From Patescibacteria group bacterium (lineage in GTDB: Bacteria; Patescibacteriota; Minisyncoccia; Portnoybacterales; GWB1-42-6), in assembly GCA_018818145.1 (NCBI GenBank), contig JAHIST010000006.1, forward strand, positions 1 through 38,261: 38,261 nt of DNA. The letters run 5' to 3'. Positions 8,237 through 15,971 of this stretch are shown here, piece after piece (within the stretch, counting starts at the first letter, position 1; every line of letters starts with the position of its first letter). The position numbers and the translations under genes are program-made. The notes under the pieces are model-generated. The model was not told where the DNA came from. It did no database searches and was given only the letters and a program-made list of their open reading frames with translations.

Positions 8237-8626
8237 GTCATTCCCGCGAAAGCGGGAATCCAGTGCGGGATAAACTCCAGCGGGAATCCAGTTTTTGAAT
8301 TTTAGAATGAATCAAAAAAGTTATTACGTTTATATTATAGCCAGCAAACGAAACGGCACTTTGTATATTGGCGTAACTTCCGACTTAAAAAAACGCATCT
8401 GGGAACATAAGAATAATCTCGTAGAAGGATTTACTAAAAAATATAAAGTTCATTTGCTTGTATATTATGAATCGACTAATAATGTACGCAGTGCAATAAC
8501 ACGAGAAAAACAATTAAAGAAATGGAACAGAAAATGGAAAATAGGGCTCATTGAAAAAAATAATCCCCGATGGAAAGATTTATACTGTGATCTTTAATCC
8601 TGGATTCCCGCTTTCGCGGGAATGAC
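8237..8626. mobile_element. Putative GIY-YIG-carrying palindromic element
   Basis: A 390-bp unit is bounded by perfect 27-bp inverted repeats at 8237-8263 and 8600-8626 (GTCATTCCCGCGAAAGC... outward). These are the same family A arms found without a gene in rnhB, the PMT gene and miaA. Inside is a single GIY-YIG gene. An extra partial arm (GCGGGAATCCAG) follows the left repeat up to 8292. That this is the autonomous form of the dispersed repeats is inference. Confidence 0.6.
8307..8597 (+). CDS. Small GIY-YIG nuclease-family protein
   Basis: 96 residues, a stand-alone GIY-YIG domain of the UPF0213/YhbQ-like type. VYI at 8-10 and LYIG at 19-22 are the two core strands, R30 in KKRIWEH is the conserved arginine, and E67 in TREKQLKKW is the metal-binding glutamate, so the catalytic set looks complete. 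It ends with the family-typical NNPRWKDL. The ATG at 8307 is preferred over an in-frame TTG at 8295 that overlaps the repeat edge. Single-domain members of this family have no firmly assigned role; some GIY-YIG proteins are homing or repair nucleases. The flanking inverted repeats suggest a mobile unit. Confidence 0.88.
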   Translation: MNQKSYYVYIIASKRNGTLYIGVTSDLKKRIWEHKNNLVEGFTKKYKVHLLVYYESTNNVRSAITREKQLKKWNRKWKIGLIEKNNPRWKDLYCDL

Positions 8627-8653
8627 AGCCTTAAAAAAATTTCAAAAATAAAA

Positions 8654-8686
8654 AAGCCCAGGGCCTTATTAAATAAGGTTGGGCTT
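8654..8686 (-). terminator. Terminator for the 8712-8999 gene
   Basis: AAGCCCA/TGGGCTT plus inner CCTTATT/AATAAGG stem. On the minus strand it is followed by TTTTTTATTTTT. Confidence 0.8.
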
Positions 8687-8711
8687 TATGGCAAAACGTA
8701 TTTACGGGCCG

Positions 8712-8999
8712 CTAGGGAATATCCTCTATAATCAGAATCAGATCTTTGGGTTCATCCATTGCGGCCACACACGCTTTGTCTAATATTCTCTGTAACAGAT
8801 GCCGCCTGCCCTCATTGCCTGCATAGGGATCAAAAACAGCATCTTTGAACTGAACTCCCGGAATTCCTGGAATTTCTGATTCCAGAAATTTTCGACCATC
8901 AACAGGGCTTTTTTCTGCCCTTAGCTTCCGTATTTTTGAATCAATCGGTTCCGAGTCAATTGCCTGAAGAAAAACCCTGACCACGACGCTTTTAGCCAT
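8712..8999 (-). CDS. Hypothetical protein, 95 residues
   Basis: I do not recognise a family. The protein is soluble, mixed alpha/beta, without signal peptide or Cys pairs. It begins MAKSVVVRVFLQ and ends LILIIEDIP, both beta-like, with charged middle segments (KIRKLRAEKSP, GNEGRRHLLQRILDKA). A strong ribosome site (AGGAGGTGAATT then ATG) and a clear terminator support a real, singly transcribed gene. It is divergent from the PMT gene. Confidence 0.7.
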   Translation of the reverse strand: MAKSVVVRVFLQAIDSEPIDSKIRKLRAEKSPVDGRKFLESEIPGIPGVQFKDAVFDPYAGNEGRRHLLQRILDKACVAAMDEPKDLILIIEDIP

Positions 9000-9064
9000 A
9001 ATTCACCTCCTGGAATGTACTGGATTCAAGATAGCATACTAAATCAAAATACGCAATAAACCAA

Positions 9065-10525
9065 ATGAAACCGTTTCTCAAAAAATCTTGGCCATTTCTC
9101 GTTTTGGCTATTCTATCTTTTACAATCCATCTCGCCTTTTTGAGTTACCCCAGCCAGGTCGTTTTTGACGAAGTGCATTTTGGCAAGTTTGTGGGCGCGT
9201 ATTTTACCGGCCAGTATTATTTTGACATTCACCCGCCACTGGGAAAATTAATTATTGCCGGCTGGGCGAAATTAAATGGAGTCAATCCCGTCTTTGATTT
9301 TGAAAAAATCGGTGAGCAAATTCCAGCCCAAACACTTTTTGTTTTAAGATTTTTGCCCGCTTTTTTTGGCGGACTTTTTGTTTTGACGGTTTCTTGGCTC
9401 GCTTGGCTGATCAGCCGCTCAAAAAAAGTGGCGCTAATTGCCGGCCTGCTGATTTTGCTGGATAACGCTTTTTTAATCCAGTCGCGTTTTATTCTGGTGG
9501 ATATTTTTATGCTGACTTTTGAAGTGCTGTGTTTTTGTTTTTTCTTTTTGTATCAGCGCCAAAAAAGTTTCGGAGCTAAATGGTTTGGCTATTTAATTTT
9601 AACCGGCGCATTCTTTGGCCTGACAATTTCGGTTAAATGGACCGGGTTGGCGACGATTGGAATCATCGGTGTGGTTTTGCTGGCTAAAATTTTCAGCCGG
9701 AAATTGGCCGATTATCTCAACAGCTCTATTTCTGTCATTCCTGCGAAAGCAGGAATCCAAACCCCTAGACCCCAGATTAAGTCAGGGACGACAAAATGGA
9801 TACAAATTAAAGAAGCATTAACCGGCTTAATAATTTTAATAACCATCGGGCTCGCCATCTACGCCATCCCCTTCTATATCCACCTTAAACTCCTCCCCGA
9901 CTCCGGCCCCGGCGATCCTTTTATGTCACAGGCCTTCCAAAGAGAATTAAAAGGCGGAGGCAACGAGCTGACATTTTTGCAAAAATTCACCGAGCTTAAC
10001 CAAAAAATGTTTTTTTATAACTCTACTCTTAAAAGCAACCATCCTTATTCCAGCCGCTGGTATACTTGGCCGCTTGATTATAAACTGATTTACTACTGGA
10101 ATCAGAATCAACAGGACAACCAAGACGTTTGGGCCGGAAAAATTTATTTTATGGGAAATCCTGTTCTTTGGTGGCTGGCCGGAGGGCTGATAGCGGTTAC
10201 GCTAATACAGCTAACAACCAAAAAAGGCCGCCAGAAAAAACCTATTGTTTATATTTTAGTTCTGGCTTACTTTGCCAATCTTCTGCCTTTTATTTTTGTC
10301 AGCCGCGTGGCATTTCTGTATCATTATCTGGCTTCTGCGCTTTTTGCCATTTTGCTTTTCAGCTTCCTGCTGTCGGATTTTTGGCCCCAAAAAAAACTTT
10401 TTGCCGGAATTTTGTTTTTTATATTTATCAGCTTCATTTTGTTTCTTCCGCTTTCCTACGGCATTCAAGTCCCCGCGTCTTTTGACAGACTTGAATCAAA
10501 ATTAATCAATCCTCTGGTGCGCTAA
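9065..10525 (+). CDS. Dolichyl-phosphate-mannose-protein mannosyltransferase-like (GT39) membrane protein
   Basis: 486-residue polytopic protein. PMT-family enzymes move mannose from a polyprenyl phosphate to proteins at the outer face of the membrane. The first loop carries the PMT hallmark FDEVHFGKF...FDIHPPLGKL, with the acidic pair D35-E36. About ten hydrophobic segments follow. The loop after LADYLNSS contains about 20 residues (223-243: [11 protein letters not shown]...) encoded by a family A repeat at 9734-9792 that stays in frame. The ATG at 9065 directly precedes the first hydrophobic segment. The substrate is unknown; surface glycoproteins are likely in this group. Confidence 0.88.
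   Translation: MKPFLKKSWPFLVLAILSFTIHLAFLSYPSQVVFDEVHFGKFVGAYFTGQYYFDIHPPLGKLIIAGWAKLNGVNPVFDFEKIGEQIPAQTLFVLRFLPAFFGGLFVLTVSWLAWLISRSKKVALIAGLLILLDNAFLIQSRFILVDIFMLTFEVLCFCFFFLYQRQKSFGAKWFGYLILTGAFFGLTISVKWTGLATIGIIGVVLLAKIFSRKLADYLNSSISVIPAKAGIQTPRPQIKSGTTKWIQIKEALTGLIILITIGLAIYAIPFYIHLKLLPDSGPGDPFMSQAFQRELKGGGNELTFLQKFTELNQKMFFYNSTLKSNHPYSSRWYTWPLDYKLIYYWNQNQQDNQDVWAGKIYFMGNPVLWWLAGGLIAVTLIQLTTKKGRQKKPIVYILVLAYFANLLPFIFVSRVAFLYHYLASALFAILLFSFLLSDFWPQKKLFAGILFFIFISFILFLPLSYGIQVPASFDRLESKLINPLVR
9734..9792. repeat. Family A palindromic element inside the PMT gene
   Basis: GTCATTCCTGCGAAAGCAGG on the left, GTCAGGGACGAC on the right. The left hairpin is perfect with compensating C-to-T/G-to-A changes relative to other copies; the right half is degraded. 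Confidence 0.8.
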
Positions 10526-10556
10526 GGCATTGGGGATAACTGAATTTTCTATTTTG

Positions 10557-10565
10557 TGGTATAAT
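10557..10565 (+). promoter_or_regulatory. Extended -10 promoter candidate
   Basis: TGGTATAAT (extended -10) without a convincing -35. It would give a ~70-nt leader to the gene at 10641. That leader holds an AAGGAGGG at 10582-10590, about 50 nt before the start codon and not obviously used. Confidence 0.4.
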
Positions 10566-10640
10566 GTATTTAATTAAATTCTAAGGAGGGCCGGACTGGC
10601 TAACTATTTATTTAGTCTGCGCCGCGACTTCGTATAATAT

Positions 10641-11093
10641 ATGAAAAAAATAAATACGCAAAGAATTCTGCTAACTACTTTAGTAGCCGTAGCTTTTTTT
10701 GGTTTTCTTTTGTGGTCAATCCAACAATCTCTATCCGAAGAAGAATCGCTTTACATAGGTCCAACTATTTCCTATGTTAATCCTTTGGCCAACAGCTCAA
10801 TTACTATTATTGCTCCCACTCTTAACGACCGGATTAAAAGCCCGCTGGCCCTTTCCGGCCGGGCTGATTTGGCGGGGAATAAATTAAAAACAAGAATAAA
10901 AGACGTCAAGGGTCTTATTCTGGCAGAAAGCTTCATTCAAACAAAAGACGCTAAAAAAATGTCTGATTTCTCTCTCGTCTTAAAATATAAAAAACCTTCT
11001 GCTGGCACCGGAATAGTTGAAGTATTTTTAATATCGGCAAAAGACGGAAAAGAAATCAAAAAAATATCTGTTCCCGTAAACTTCACAGACTAA
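10641..11093 (+). CDS. Membrane-anchored Gmad2-like immunoglobulin-fold protein
   Basis: 150 residues. An N-terminal signal anchor (LLTTLVAVAFFGFLLWSI, about 10-27) is followed by one extracytoplasmic beta domain of about 110 residues. The pattern IIAPTLNDRIKSPLALSGRA ... FSLVLKYKKPSAGTGIVEVF ... SAKDGKEIKKISVPVNF fits the Gmad2 domain known from spore-germination and other surface proteins. Here there is no partner domain, so it is probably a small exported binding or scaffold protein. It has its own terminator and lies between the PMT gene and miaB. Confidence 0.75.
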   Translation: MKKINTQRILLTTLVAVAFFGFLLWSIQQSLSEEESLYIGPTISYVNPLANSSITIIAPTLNDRIKSPLALSGRADLAGNKLKTRIKDVKGLILAESFIQTKDAKKMSDFSLVLKYKKPSAGTGIVEVFLISAKDGKEIKKISVPVNFTD

Positions 11094-11116
11094 TCTCATT
11101 ATTTTTCTTATTATTG

Positions 11117-11146
11117 AAAAGACTCTTGAAACGGGGTCTTTTTTGT
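11117..11146 (+). terminator. Terminator after the Gmad2-like gene
   Basis: AAAAGACTC and GGGTCTTTT pair around a short loop and are followed by T-rich sequence. It ends about 10 nt before miaB. Confidence 0.7.
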
Positions 11147-11156
11147 ATTAAAGTAA

Positions 11157-12488
11157 ATGGCAAGCATGAAATACTTTATTATTACTTACGGCTGTCAAAT
11201 GAACGTTGCTGACAGCGAAAAAATTGCATCGGCCCTAGAAAAGACCGGCCAGCAACCCGCCAATAACGTCAAAGAGGCTGATTTATTAGTGATCAATGCT
11301 TGCTCTGTGCGCCAGGCGGCAATTGATCGGGTCTATGGCCAAATAAATAATTTCCCCGACAAAAAAATCATCGTTGCCGGTTGTTTGCTTGATTTTGACA
11401 AAAAAAGGCTCGCTCAAAACAAAAATATTTCTTTTTGGAACCCGGATGAATATTTTAAACTGCCGCCCGCCCGCCTCGCAAGCGAGAGCGTTGCGGGCGG
11501 GCCGCCTCGGACGAACAAAAACACGGCTAATATCCCGATTATGACCGGCTGCAATAATTTTTGCTCTTACTGCGTTGTCCCCTACACTCGCGGCCGGGAA
11601 AAATCCCGACCGGCATCAAGAATTATTAAAGAAGTAAAATCACTGATTAAAAAAGGTTATAAAGAAGTTATTCTGCTGGGACAAAACGTCAATTCTTATA
11701 AAGACAAAAAAAATAATTTTCTTCAGTTATTACAAAAAATTAATAATTTACCCGGCGATTTTTGGCTGAGTTTTCTTACTTCTCATCCAAAAGATATGTC
11801 TGATAAACTAATCGAGACTATGGCGCGCTGTGAAAAAATAGCGCCCTATATTCATTTACCGGTTCAAAGCGGCGACAACGAAATATTGAAAAAGATGAAT
11901 AGACATTATACCGTGACACATTACAAAAATCTGATTAAAAAACTGCGTGCTGCTTTTAAAAAACACCGGGTAAATTTTCCGCCGCTGGCTATTTCTACCG
12001 ACATTATTGTCGGCTTCCCCGGCGAAACTAAAAAACAATTTCAACATACCGCCAATCTCGCCAGAGAAATTAAATTTGATATGATTTATTTTGCTCAATA
12101 CTCACCGCGCCCCGGCACCGCGGCCGCCCGACTGCCAGACGACGTACCGCAGCAAGAAAAAAAGCGGCGCACCCGGATTTTAAATAATATCTTAAAAAAA
12201 ACGGCCTTGCAAAATAATAAAAAATATATCGGCAAGACTGTTGATGTGCTGATAAATAAAATTAAAAAAGACTGCGCCATCGGCAAAACCGCTACTTTAA
12301 AAACAGTAAAAATTGACGCAAATCCCCATTCCGAACTTACTTATCTGCCAAAACTTCAGAAACGGACAGTTTCGGACTCTCTTGCTTCCGTTAAAATTAT
12401 CGGCGCTACGGCTTGGGGATTAAGGGGAAAACTAAAAGCCGACACTGATAAAATCAGTAATCGGCTCTATAAAAAGTCAAACATATAA
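11157..12488 (+). CDS. miaB: tRNA-2-methylthio-N6-dimethylallyladenosine synthase
   Basis: Radical-SAM methylthiotransferase that adds the ms2 group to i6A37 of tRNAs; it works after MiaA (13005). 443 residues. The N-terminal UPF0004 domain has YGCQMN and INACSVR cysteines, the radical-SAM motif is C132-x3-C136-x2-C139 (GCNNFCSYC), and a C-terminal TRAM-like region follows. Residues about 103-116 (PPARLASESVAGG) are encoded by a 10-bp-stem palindrome at 11465-11502, in frame. The start may be ATG 11157 or the in-frame ATG 11166. Its 3' end overlaps by 22 bp the convergent membrane-protein gene at 12467. Confidence 0.94.
   Translation: MASMKYFIITYGCQMNVADSEKIASALEKTGQQPANNVKEADLLVINACSVRQAAIDRVYGQINNFPDKKIIVAGCLLDFDKKRLAQNKNISFWNPDEYFKLPPARLASESVAGGPPRTNKNTANIPIMTGCNNFCSYCVVPYTRGREKSRPASRIIKEVKSLIKKGYKEVILLGQNVNSYKDKKNNFLQLLQKINNLPGDFWLSFLTSHPKDMSDKLIETMARCEKIAPYIHLPVQSGDNEILKKMNRHYTVTHYKNLIKKLRAAFKKHRVNFPPLAISTDIIVGFPGETKKQFQHTANLAREIKFDMIYFAQYSPRPGTAAARLPDDVPQQEKKRRTRILNNILKKTALQNNKKYIGKTVDVLINKIKKDCAIGKTATLKTVKIDANPHSELTYLPKLQKRTVSDSLASVKIIGATAWGLRGKLKADTDKISNRLYKKSNI
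11465..11502. repeat. GC-rich palindrome inside miaB
   Basis: GCCCGCCCGC pairs perfectly with GCGGGCGGGC; an inner CTCGC/GCGAG hairpin lies between. It is far more GC-rich than the surrounding gene and resembles the family C arms in miaA. Confidence 0.75.
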
Positions 12489-12925
12489 CAAAACCAAAAC
12501 GTAATTCTTAGGGCATTGAAAAAAAGAACAACGAGAAGAGTATATTTCAAGCCAAAGGCTTGACCGCTGACCAATCCTGCTTCCTTTAACGAAGGAGCGA
12601 AAGGGATCGAAACAAGAAAAATCAAGCCGATATAGCCAAATTTTTTAACTATGCCGGAGGTGGCTGTGCGAAACTTTTCAAAAGATTTATCAAGCTCTTT
12701 TCTAAAGATCCGCGAAAGAAAGGGTAATAAAATCTTTGAAACAAAAGGGAATAGACCTTTTCCATTCCCTAAATAAAGCAGTATTACTCCAAAAGAGCTA
12801 ACTGCTACAGCCAATAAGATAACCTGGAAATCCGGATATCCTGCTTCCTTAAAAGTAGAAAAAGAACTATCGGTGTTTAAAAAAGCGTGTATCAGACCAT
12901 ACAACAACCATTCTGTTTTTTCCAA
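12467..12925 (-). CDS. Polytopic membrane protein of unknown function
   Basis: 152 residues with about four hydrophobic segments. A TTG start at 12925 is chosen because GGAGG lies 7 nt upstream; the longer frame from 13000 would have that site inside the coding region. The C-terminal half (GYIGLIFLVSIPFAPSLKEAG...NALRITFWFC) resembles small-multidrug-export or SNARE/VTT-like membrane families, in which a conserved IPF-P-xxxxEA segment enters the membrane, but I cannot name the family firmly. It is convergent with miaB (22-bp overlap) and divergent from miaA. Confidence 0.65.
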   Translation of the reverse strand: MEKTEWLLYGLIHAFLNTDSSFSTFKEAGYPDFQVILLAVAVSSFGVILLYLGNGKGLFPFVSKILLPFLSRIFRKELDKSFEKFRTATSGIVKKFGYIGLIFLVSIPFAPSLKEAGLVSGQAFGLKYTLLVVLFFNALRITFWFCYMFDFL

Positions 12926-13004
12926 TTGATATCCTCCTTTTTTTATCTTAATAAAAATTGCCAAAGAACTGGCTACTATATATTTTATCTCTTTATACAA
13001 TAAA

Positions 13005-14045
13005 ATGCAAAAAAAATATCCCCAGAGACTTCATCCTGATCGACGGAAAAAAATTATCGTCGTCCTCGGCCCAACCGCATCCGGCAAAACGGACTTGGCG
13101 GTTGGCTTGGCGCGCCAATTTAACGGCGAGATTATTTCGGCTGATTCGCGCCAGGCTTATCGCGGGATGAATATTGGAACAGGTAAAATTACAAAAAAAG
13201 AAATGGCAGGCATTCCCCACTATCTTTTGGATATTGCCTCGCCAAAACGTCGATTCACCGTCGCACAATACCAAAAATTAGCGCAATCAGCTATTAAAAA
13301 AATTCTAGCCAAAGGCAAAATTCCAATTATCTGCGGCGGGACGGGTTTTTACATTCAAGCAATCACGGAAAATTTACAAATTCCCGAAGTCAAGCCAGAT
13401 TTGAAACTGCGCGCGAAATTAGAAAAAATAGCCACAAAAGAACTCTACAAAAAACTACAAAAGTTAGATCCAAAACGTGCCAAAGAAATAGACCCATTTA
13501 ATCGACGCCGATTGATTCGGGCACTTGAAATAGTTTTAAAAACCGGCAAGCCAGTGCCCGCACTTGTCATTCCCGCCCGCTTCGCCGTAGCTTTAGCGAG
13601 GCGAGCGAAAGCGGGAATCCAGAATTCAGAACCTAGATTCCGGGTCCCACCGCCGCTAAAGCTTTGGCGGGCAGGCAAGCCCGGAATGACAAAAGAATAT
13701 AATATTTTATTTTTGGGCGTTAAAAAATCGCCTGCAGAACTAAAAAAACTTATTCACAAACGCCTACTCAAGCGTCTTAAACAAAGAATGATAAAAGAGG
13801 TGCAAAACTTACGGGCATCCGGTCTCTCGTGGAAACGGCTGGACAGCTTCGGCCTTGAATACCGCTGGGTTGCTCGGTTTTTACAAAAAAGAGTCGGCTA
13901 CGAAGAAATGATATCGCAGCTGCAAAAAGATATTGAACATTTTGCCAAGCGGCAGATGACTTGGTTTAAAAGAGATAAACGAATCTTTTGGATAAATAAT
14001 AAGCGGCGAGCTTATGTTCTGGCAAAAAATTTTCTGCAACATTAA
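13005..14045 (+). CDS. miaA: tRNA dimethylallyltransferase
   Basis: Transfers the dimethylallyl group to A37 of tRNAs reading UNN codons; MiaB then thiomethylates. 346 residues against a usual ~300. The P-loop GPTASGKT is at 22-29, ISADSRQAYRGMNIGTGK follows, and GGTGFYIQA and RRRLIRALEI are typical. The excess length is residues about 188-229, encoded by a 125-bp nested palindromic element at 13566-13690 in frame (VIPARFAVALARRAKAG ... KLWRAGKPGM). Without it the protein would have the normal length. The N-terminal ten residues before KKIIVV may be poorly placed. It ends at a bidirectional terminator shared with gatB. Confidence 0.95.
   Translation: MQKKYPQRLHPDRRKKIIVVLGPTASGKTDLAVGLARQFNGEIISADSRQAYRGMNIGTGKITKKEMAGIPHYLLDIASPKRRFTVAQYQKLAQSAIKKILAKGKIPIICGGTGFYIQAITENLQIPEVKPDLKLRAKLEKIATKELYKKLQKLDPKRAKEIDPFNRRRLIRALEIVLKTGKPVPALVIPARFAVALARRAKAGIQNSEPRFRVPPPLKLWRAGKPGMTKEYNILFLGVKKSPAELKKLIHKRLLKRLKQRMIKEVQNLRASGLSWKRLDSFGLEYRWVARFLQKRVGYEEMISQLQKDIEHFAKRQMTWFKRDKRIFWINNKRRAYVLAKNFLQH
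13566..13690. repeat. Nested family A + C palindromes inside miaA
   Basis: The outer ends are GTCATTCCCGC and CCGGAATGAC (family A). Each half carries a second hairpin of family C type (CCGCTTCGCCGTAGC...GCGAAAGCGG; CGCCGCTAAAGCTTTGGCG). The layout looks like a palindrome inserted within a palindrome. Confidence 0.8.
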
Positions 14046-14066
14046 AAGCGCCCAAAAGGCGCTTTT
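14044..14066. terminator. Bidirectional terminator between miaA and gatB
   Basis: AAAAGCGCC and GGCGCTTTT pair around CAAAA; T runs on both strands serve the convergent genes. Confidence 0.85.
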
Positions 14067-14085
14067 AAAACGGGCTGAATAACAG

Positions 14086-15696
14086 CTATTTTAATAACTC
14101 CGTTAAAATATCCCGGGCAAGATTGGGATTTGCCCTTCCCCTGCTTTCTTTCATCACCTGCCCGACCAAAAACTGCAAGGCGTTAGTATGGCCTTTTTTA
14201 TAATCAACAACGGTTTTTTGGTTATTCTCTATAACTTTCTGCGCGATTGAACGCAGAGCTCCTTCGTCGCTCACCTGCCCTAAATCTTTTTCTTCAATGA
14301 TATGCGTTGGGTCGGCGCCGGTTTTAAACATTTCCGCCAAAACAGCTTGCGCGCCGGAAGAAGAAACTTTTCCCTGATGAATTAAAATGATAAATTCCGC
14401 AAAATTCTCCGCCGTGATTTTGTCTTTTATTTGATAATTAGTCAGCTGCAAAATTGCCGCGATACGCGGAATTTCGGTTATTAAATAATTTACCGCTAAT
14501 TTACAAAGTTTAACAATTTCTTCTTTAACTAGGCCGGCCACATTCTCTGTTTTATTAAACTCCGAACAAACATTCTCAAAATAATCTGTAATATTTTTGC
14601 TCTGAATCAAAACCTCAATGTCGGATTGCGACAGGACATATTCTTCAGCCAACCGAACCTTTTTGGCTCTGGGCAACTCCGGCATCCCGGCTAAAAGTTT
14701 ATCGGCCAACTTATCAAGGCCGACCAGCGGCGGCAAATCCGGTTCTGGAAAATAACGATAATCGTGCGCCTCTTCTTTGGTGCGCTGACTGACTGTCTTG
14801 CCGGCCGCGTCGTCCCAACCGCGCGTCTCCTGAATAATTTTACCGCCCGCCTCAAGCTCTTCGGCTTGGCGTTTTATTTCATAATTAATTGATTTTTCTA
14901 CCGCCCGAAAAGAATTTAGATTTTTTATTTCAACTTTTGTCCCCAAAACCGCTGATTCTCGCTGATCTTCTGCCTGATTATCGCGGATCCCCTCTTTATA
15001 TATTGATCCGCGTCTATCTGCGGTATTTATATCCGCGCCTATCTGCGGTATTTCGCGAAGCGAAATATTAACTTCGCAACGCATCTGGCCCTTTTCCATA
15101 TCAGCGTCAGAAACGCCCAAATATCGTAAAATCAATTGTAGTTCCTGGCAAAATTTCCTGGCCTGACTTCCTGATTTAATATCCGGTTCAGTCACCAATT
15201 CCATCAGCGGAACGCCTGCCCGATTTAAATCAACCAGAGAATAGTCCGCGCCTTTTGGATTGACCCCGTTAGAAAAATCCGATTTTCTAACGGGATGGAC
15301 GAGCTTGCCCGTATCTTCTTCCAGATGCACGCGCGTAATTTGGATGCGACCGGTGCTCTCCCCGTCTATTATGTCTAAATGCCCGCCCAGAACCAGCGGC
15401 TTGTCATATTGGCTAATCTGATACCCTTTTGGCAAGTCGGGATAAAAATAGTTTTTTCGGTCAAATTTGGAAAATTCGGCAATTTTAGCGTTGAGCGCCA
15501 AGCCGGTTTTTAAAACCATATGCACCGCCTCTTCATTTATAACGGGCAAAACCCCCGGCTGGCCCGTGCAGACCGGGCAAATATTAACGTTAGGCTCTTT
15601 TTCCAAACCAAGGCCATTAGGCGTATCGCAAAACATCTTGCTTTTGGTTTTCAGCTCAACGTGAATTTCCAGACCGATTGTCGGTTCATATTTCAT
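14086..15696 (-). CDS. gatB: Asp-tRNA(Asn)/Glu-tRNA(Gln) amidotransferase subunit B
   Basis: The tRNA-binding kinase-like subunit of the GatCAB amidotransferase; gatA and gatC lie at 31132 and 32702. It has 536 residues against about 475-480. The start MKYEPTIGLEIHVEL and the blocks NICPVCTGQPGVLP, YFYPDLPKGYQISQ, SLVDLNRAGVPLMELVTEPD and DYRYFPEPDLPPL are family-typical; the C-terminal helical and tail domains are complete. Two inserts explain the length: about 135-145 (VRKSDFSNGV) from a family B palindrome at 15265-15294, and about 213-249 (EIPQIGADINTADRRG...) from another repeat at 14951-15055. Both are in frame. It is alone, not in a gatCAB operon. Confidence 0.96.
   Translation of the reverse strand: MKYEPTIGLEIHVELKTKSKMFCDTPNGLGLEKEPNVNICPVCTGQPGVLPVINEEAVHMVLKTGLALNAKIAEFSKFDRKNYFYPDLPKGYQISQYDKPLVLGGHLDIIDGESTGRIQITRVHLEEDTGKLVHPVRKSDFSNGVNPKGADYSLVDLNRAGVPLMELVTEPDIKSGSQARKFCQELQLILRYLGVSDADMEKGQMRCEVNISLREIPQIGADINTADRRGSIYKEGIRDNQAEDQRESAVLGTKVEIKNLNSFRAVEKSINYEIKRQAEELEAGGKIIQETRGWDDAAGKTVSQRTKEEAHDYRYFPEPDLPPLVGLDKLADKLLAGMPELPRAKKVRLAEEYVLSQSDIEVLIQSKNITDYFENVCSEFNKTENVAGLVKEEIVKLCKLAVNYLITEIPRIAAILQLTNYQIKDKITAENFAEFIILIHQGKVSSSGAQAVLAEMFKTGADPTHIIEEKDLGQVSDEGALRSIAQKVIENNQKTVVDYKKGHTNALQFLVGQVMKESRGRANPNLARDILTELLK
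14951..15055. repeat. Repeat array inside gatB
   Basis: Two 25-bp near-identical units (ATCCGCGTCTATCTGCGG and ATCCGCGCCTATCTGCGG, at 15006 and 15031), plus CGCTGATTCTCGCTGATC-like sequence at 14950-14990. All are read in frame by gatB. Confidence 0.7.
15265..15294. repeat. Family B palindrome inside gatB
   Basis: CCCGTTAGAAAA pairs with TTTTCTAACGGG. It is 30 bp, exactly ten codons, preceded by TGAC as in the copy at 5791. Confidence 0.8.
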
Positions 15697-15778
15697 GCTA
15701 GCAATAATAGTATTAATAACCCTGCGTAATTCTATAATAACACATAAATATTTACAATTGTAGTTTAATTTTTCTATT

Positions 15779-15934
15779 CCGCGCTTGCCAAAAATTTTGT
15801 TAGAAATTAGAGCTAAGCCGAAGGATAAAAATTGCGTGTTGTGGTGGGGCCCCAGCCTCTGGGCTGGGGCGTTGTGGATAGTAATTTTTATCGTGAGGCG
15901 AGGCCTAATTTATCAAAATTTTATGGCTGCGCGG
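15779..15934. repeat. ~150-bp structured repeat, copy 1
   Basis: It begins CCGCGCTTG and ends GCTGCGCGG. It shares with 16951-17100 the blocks TTTGTTA, GCGTGTTGTGG, GAGGCGAG and ATCAAAATTTT-like sequence in the same order. The middle holds a different hairpin (CCCCAGCC/GGCTGGGG here). The two copies are direct repeats flanking folD. Confidence 0.7.
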
Positions 15935-15945
15935 AAACTCTTTTG

Positions 15946-15971
15946 CTACTTTTCTGGTTACAGAAAAGTAG
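15946..15971. repeat. 11-bp-stem perfect palindrome
   Basis: CTACTTTTCTG, loop GTTA, CAGAAAAGTAG, downstream of folD on its strand. No long T run follows directly, so it may be a repeat rather than a terminator. The rest of 15972-16058 shows only short GC hairpins. Confidence 0.7.
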
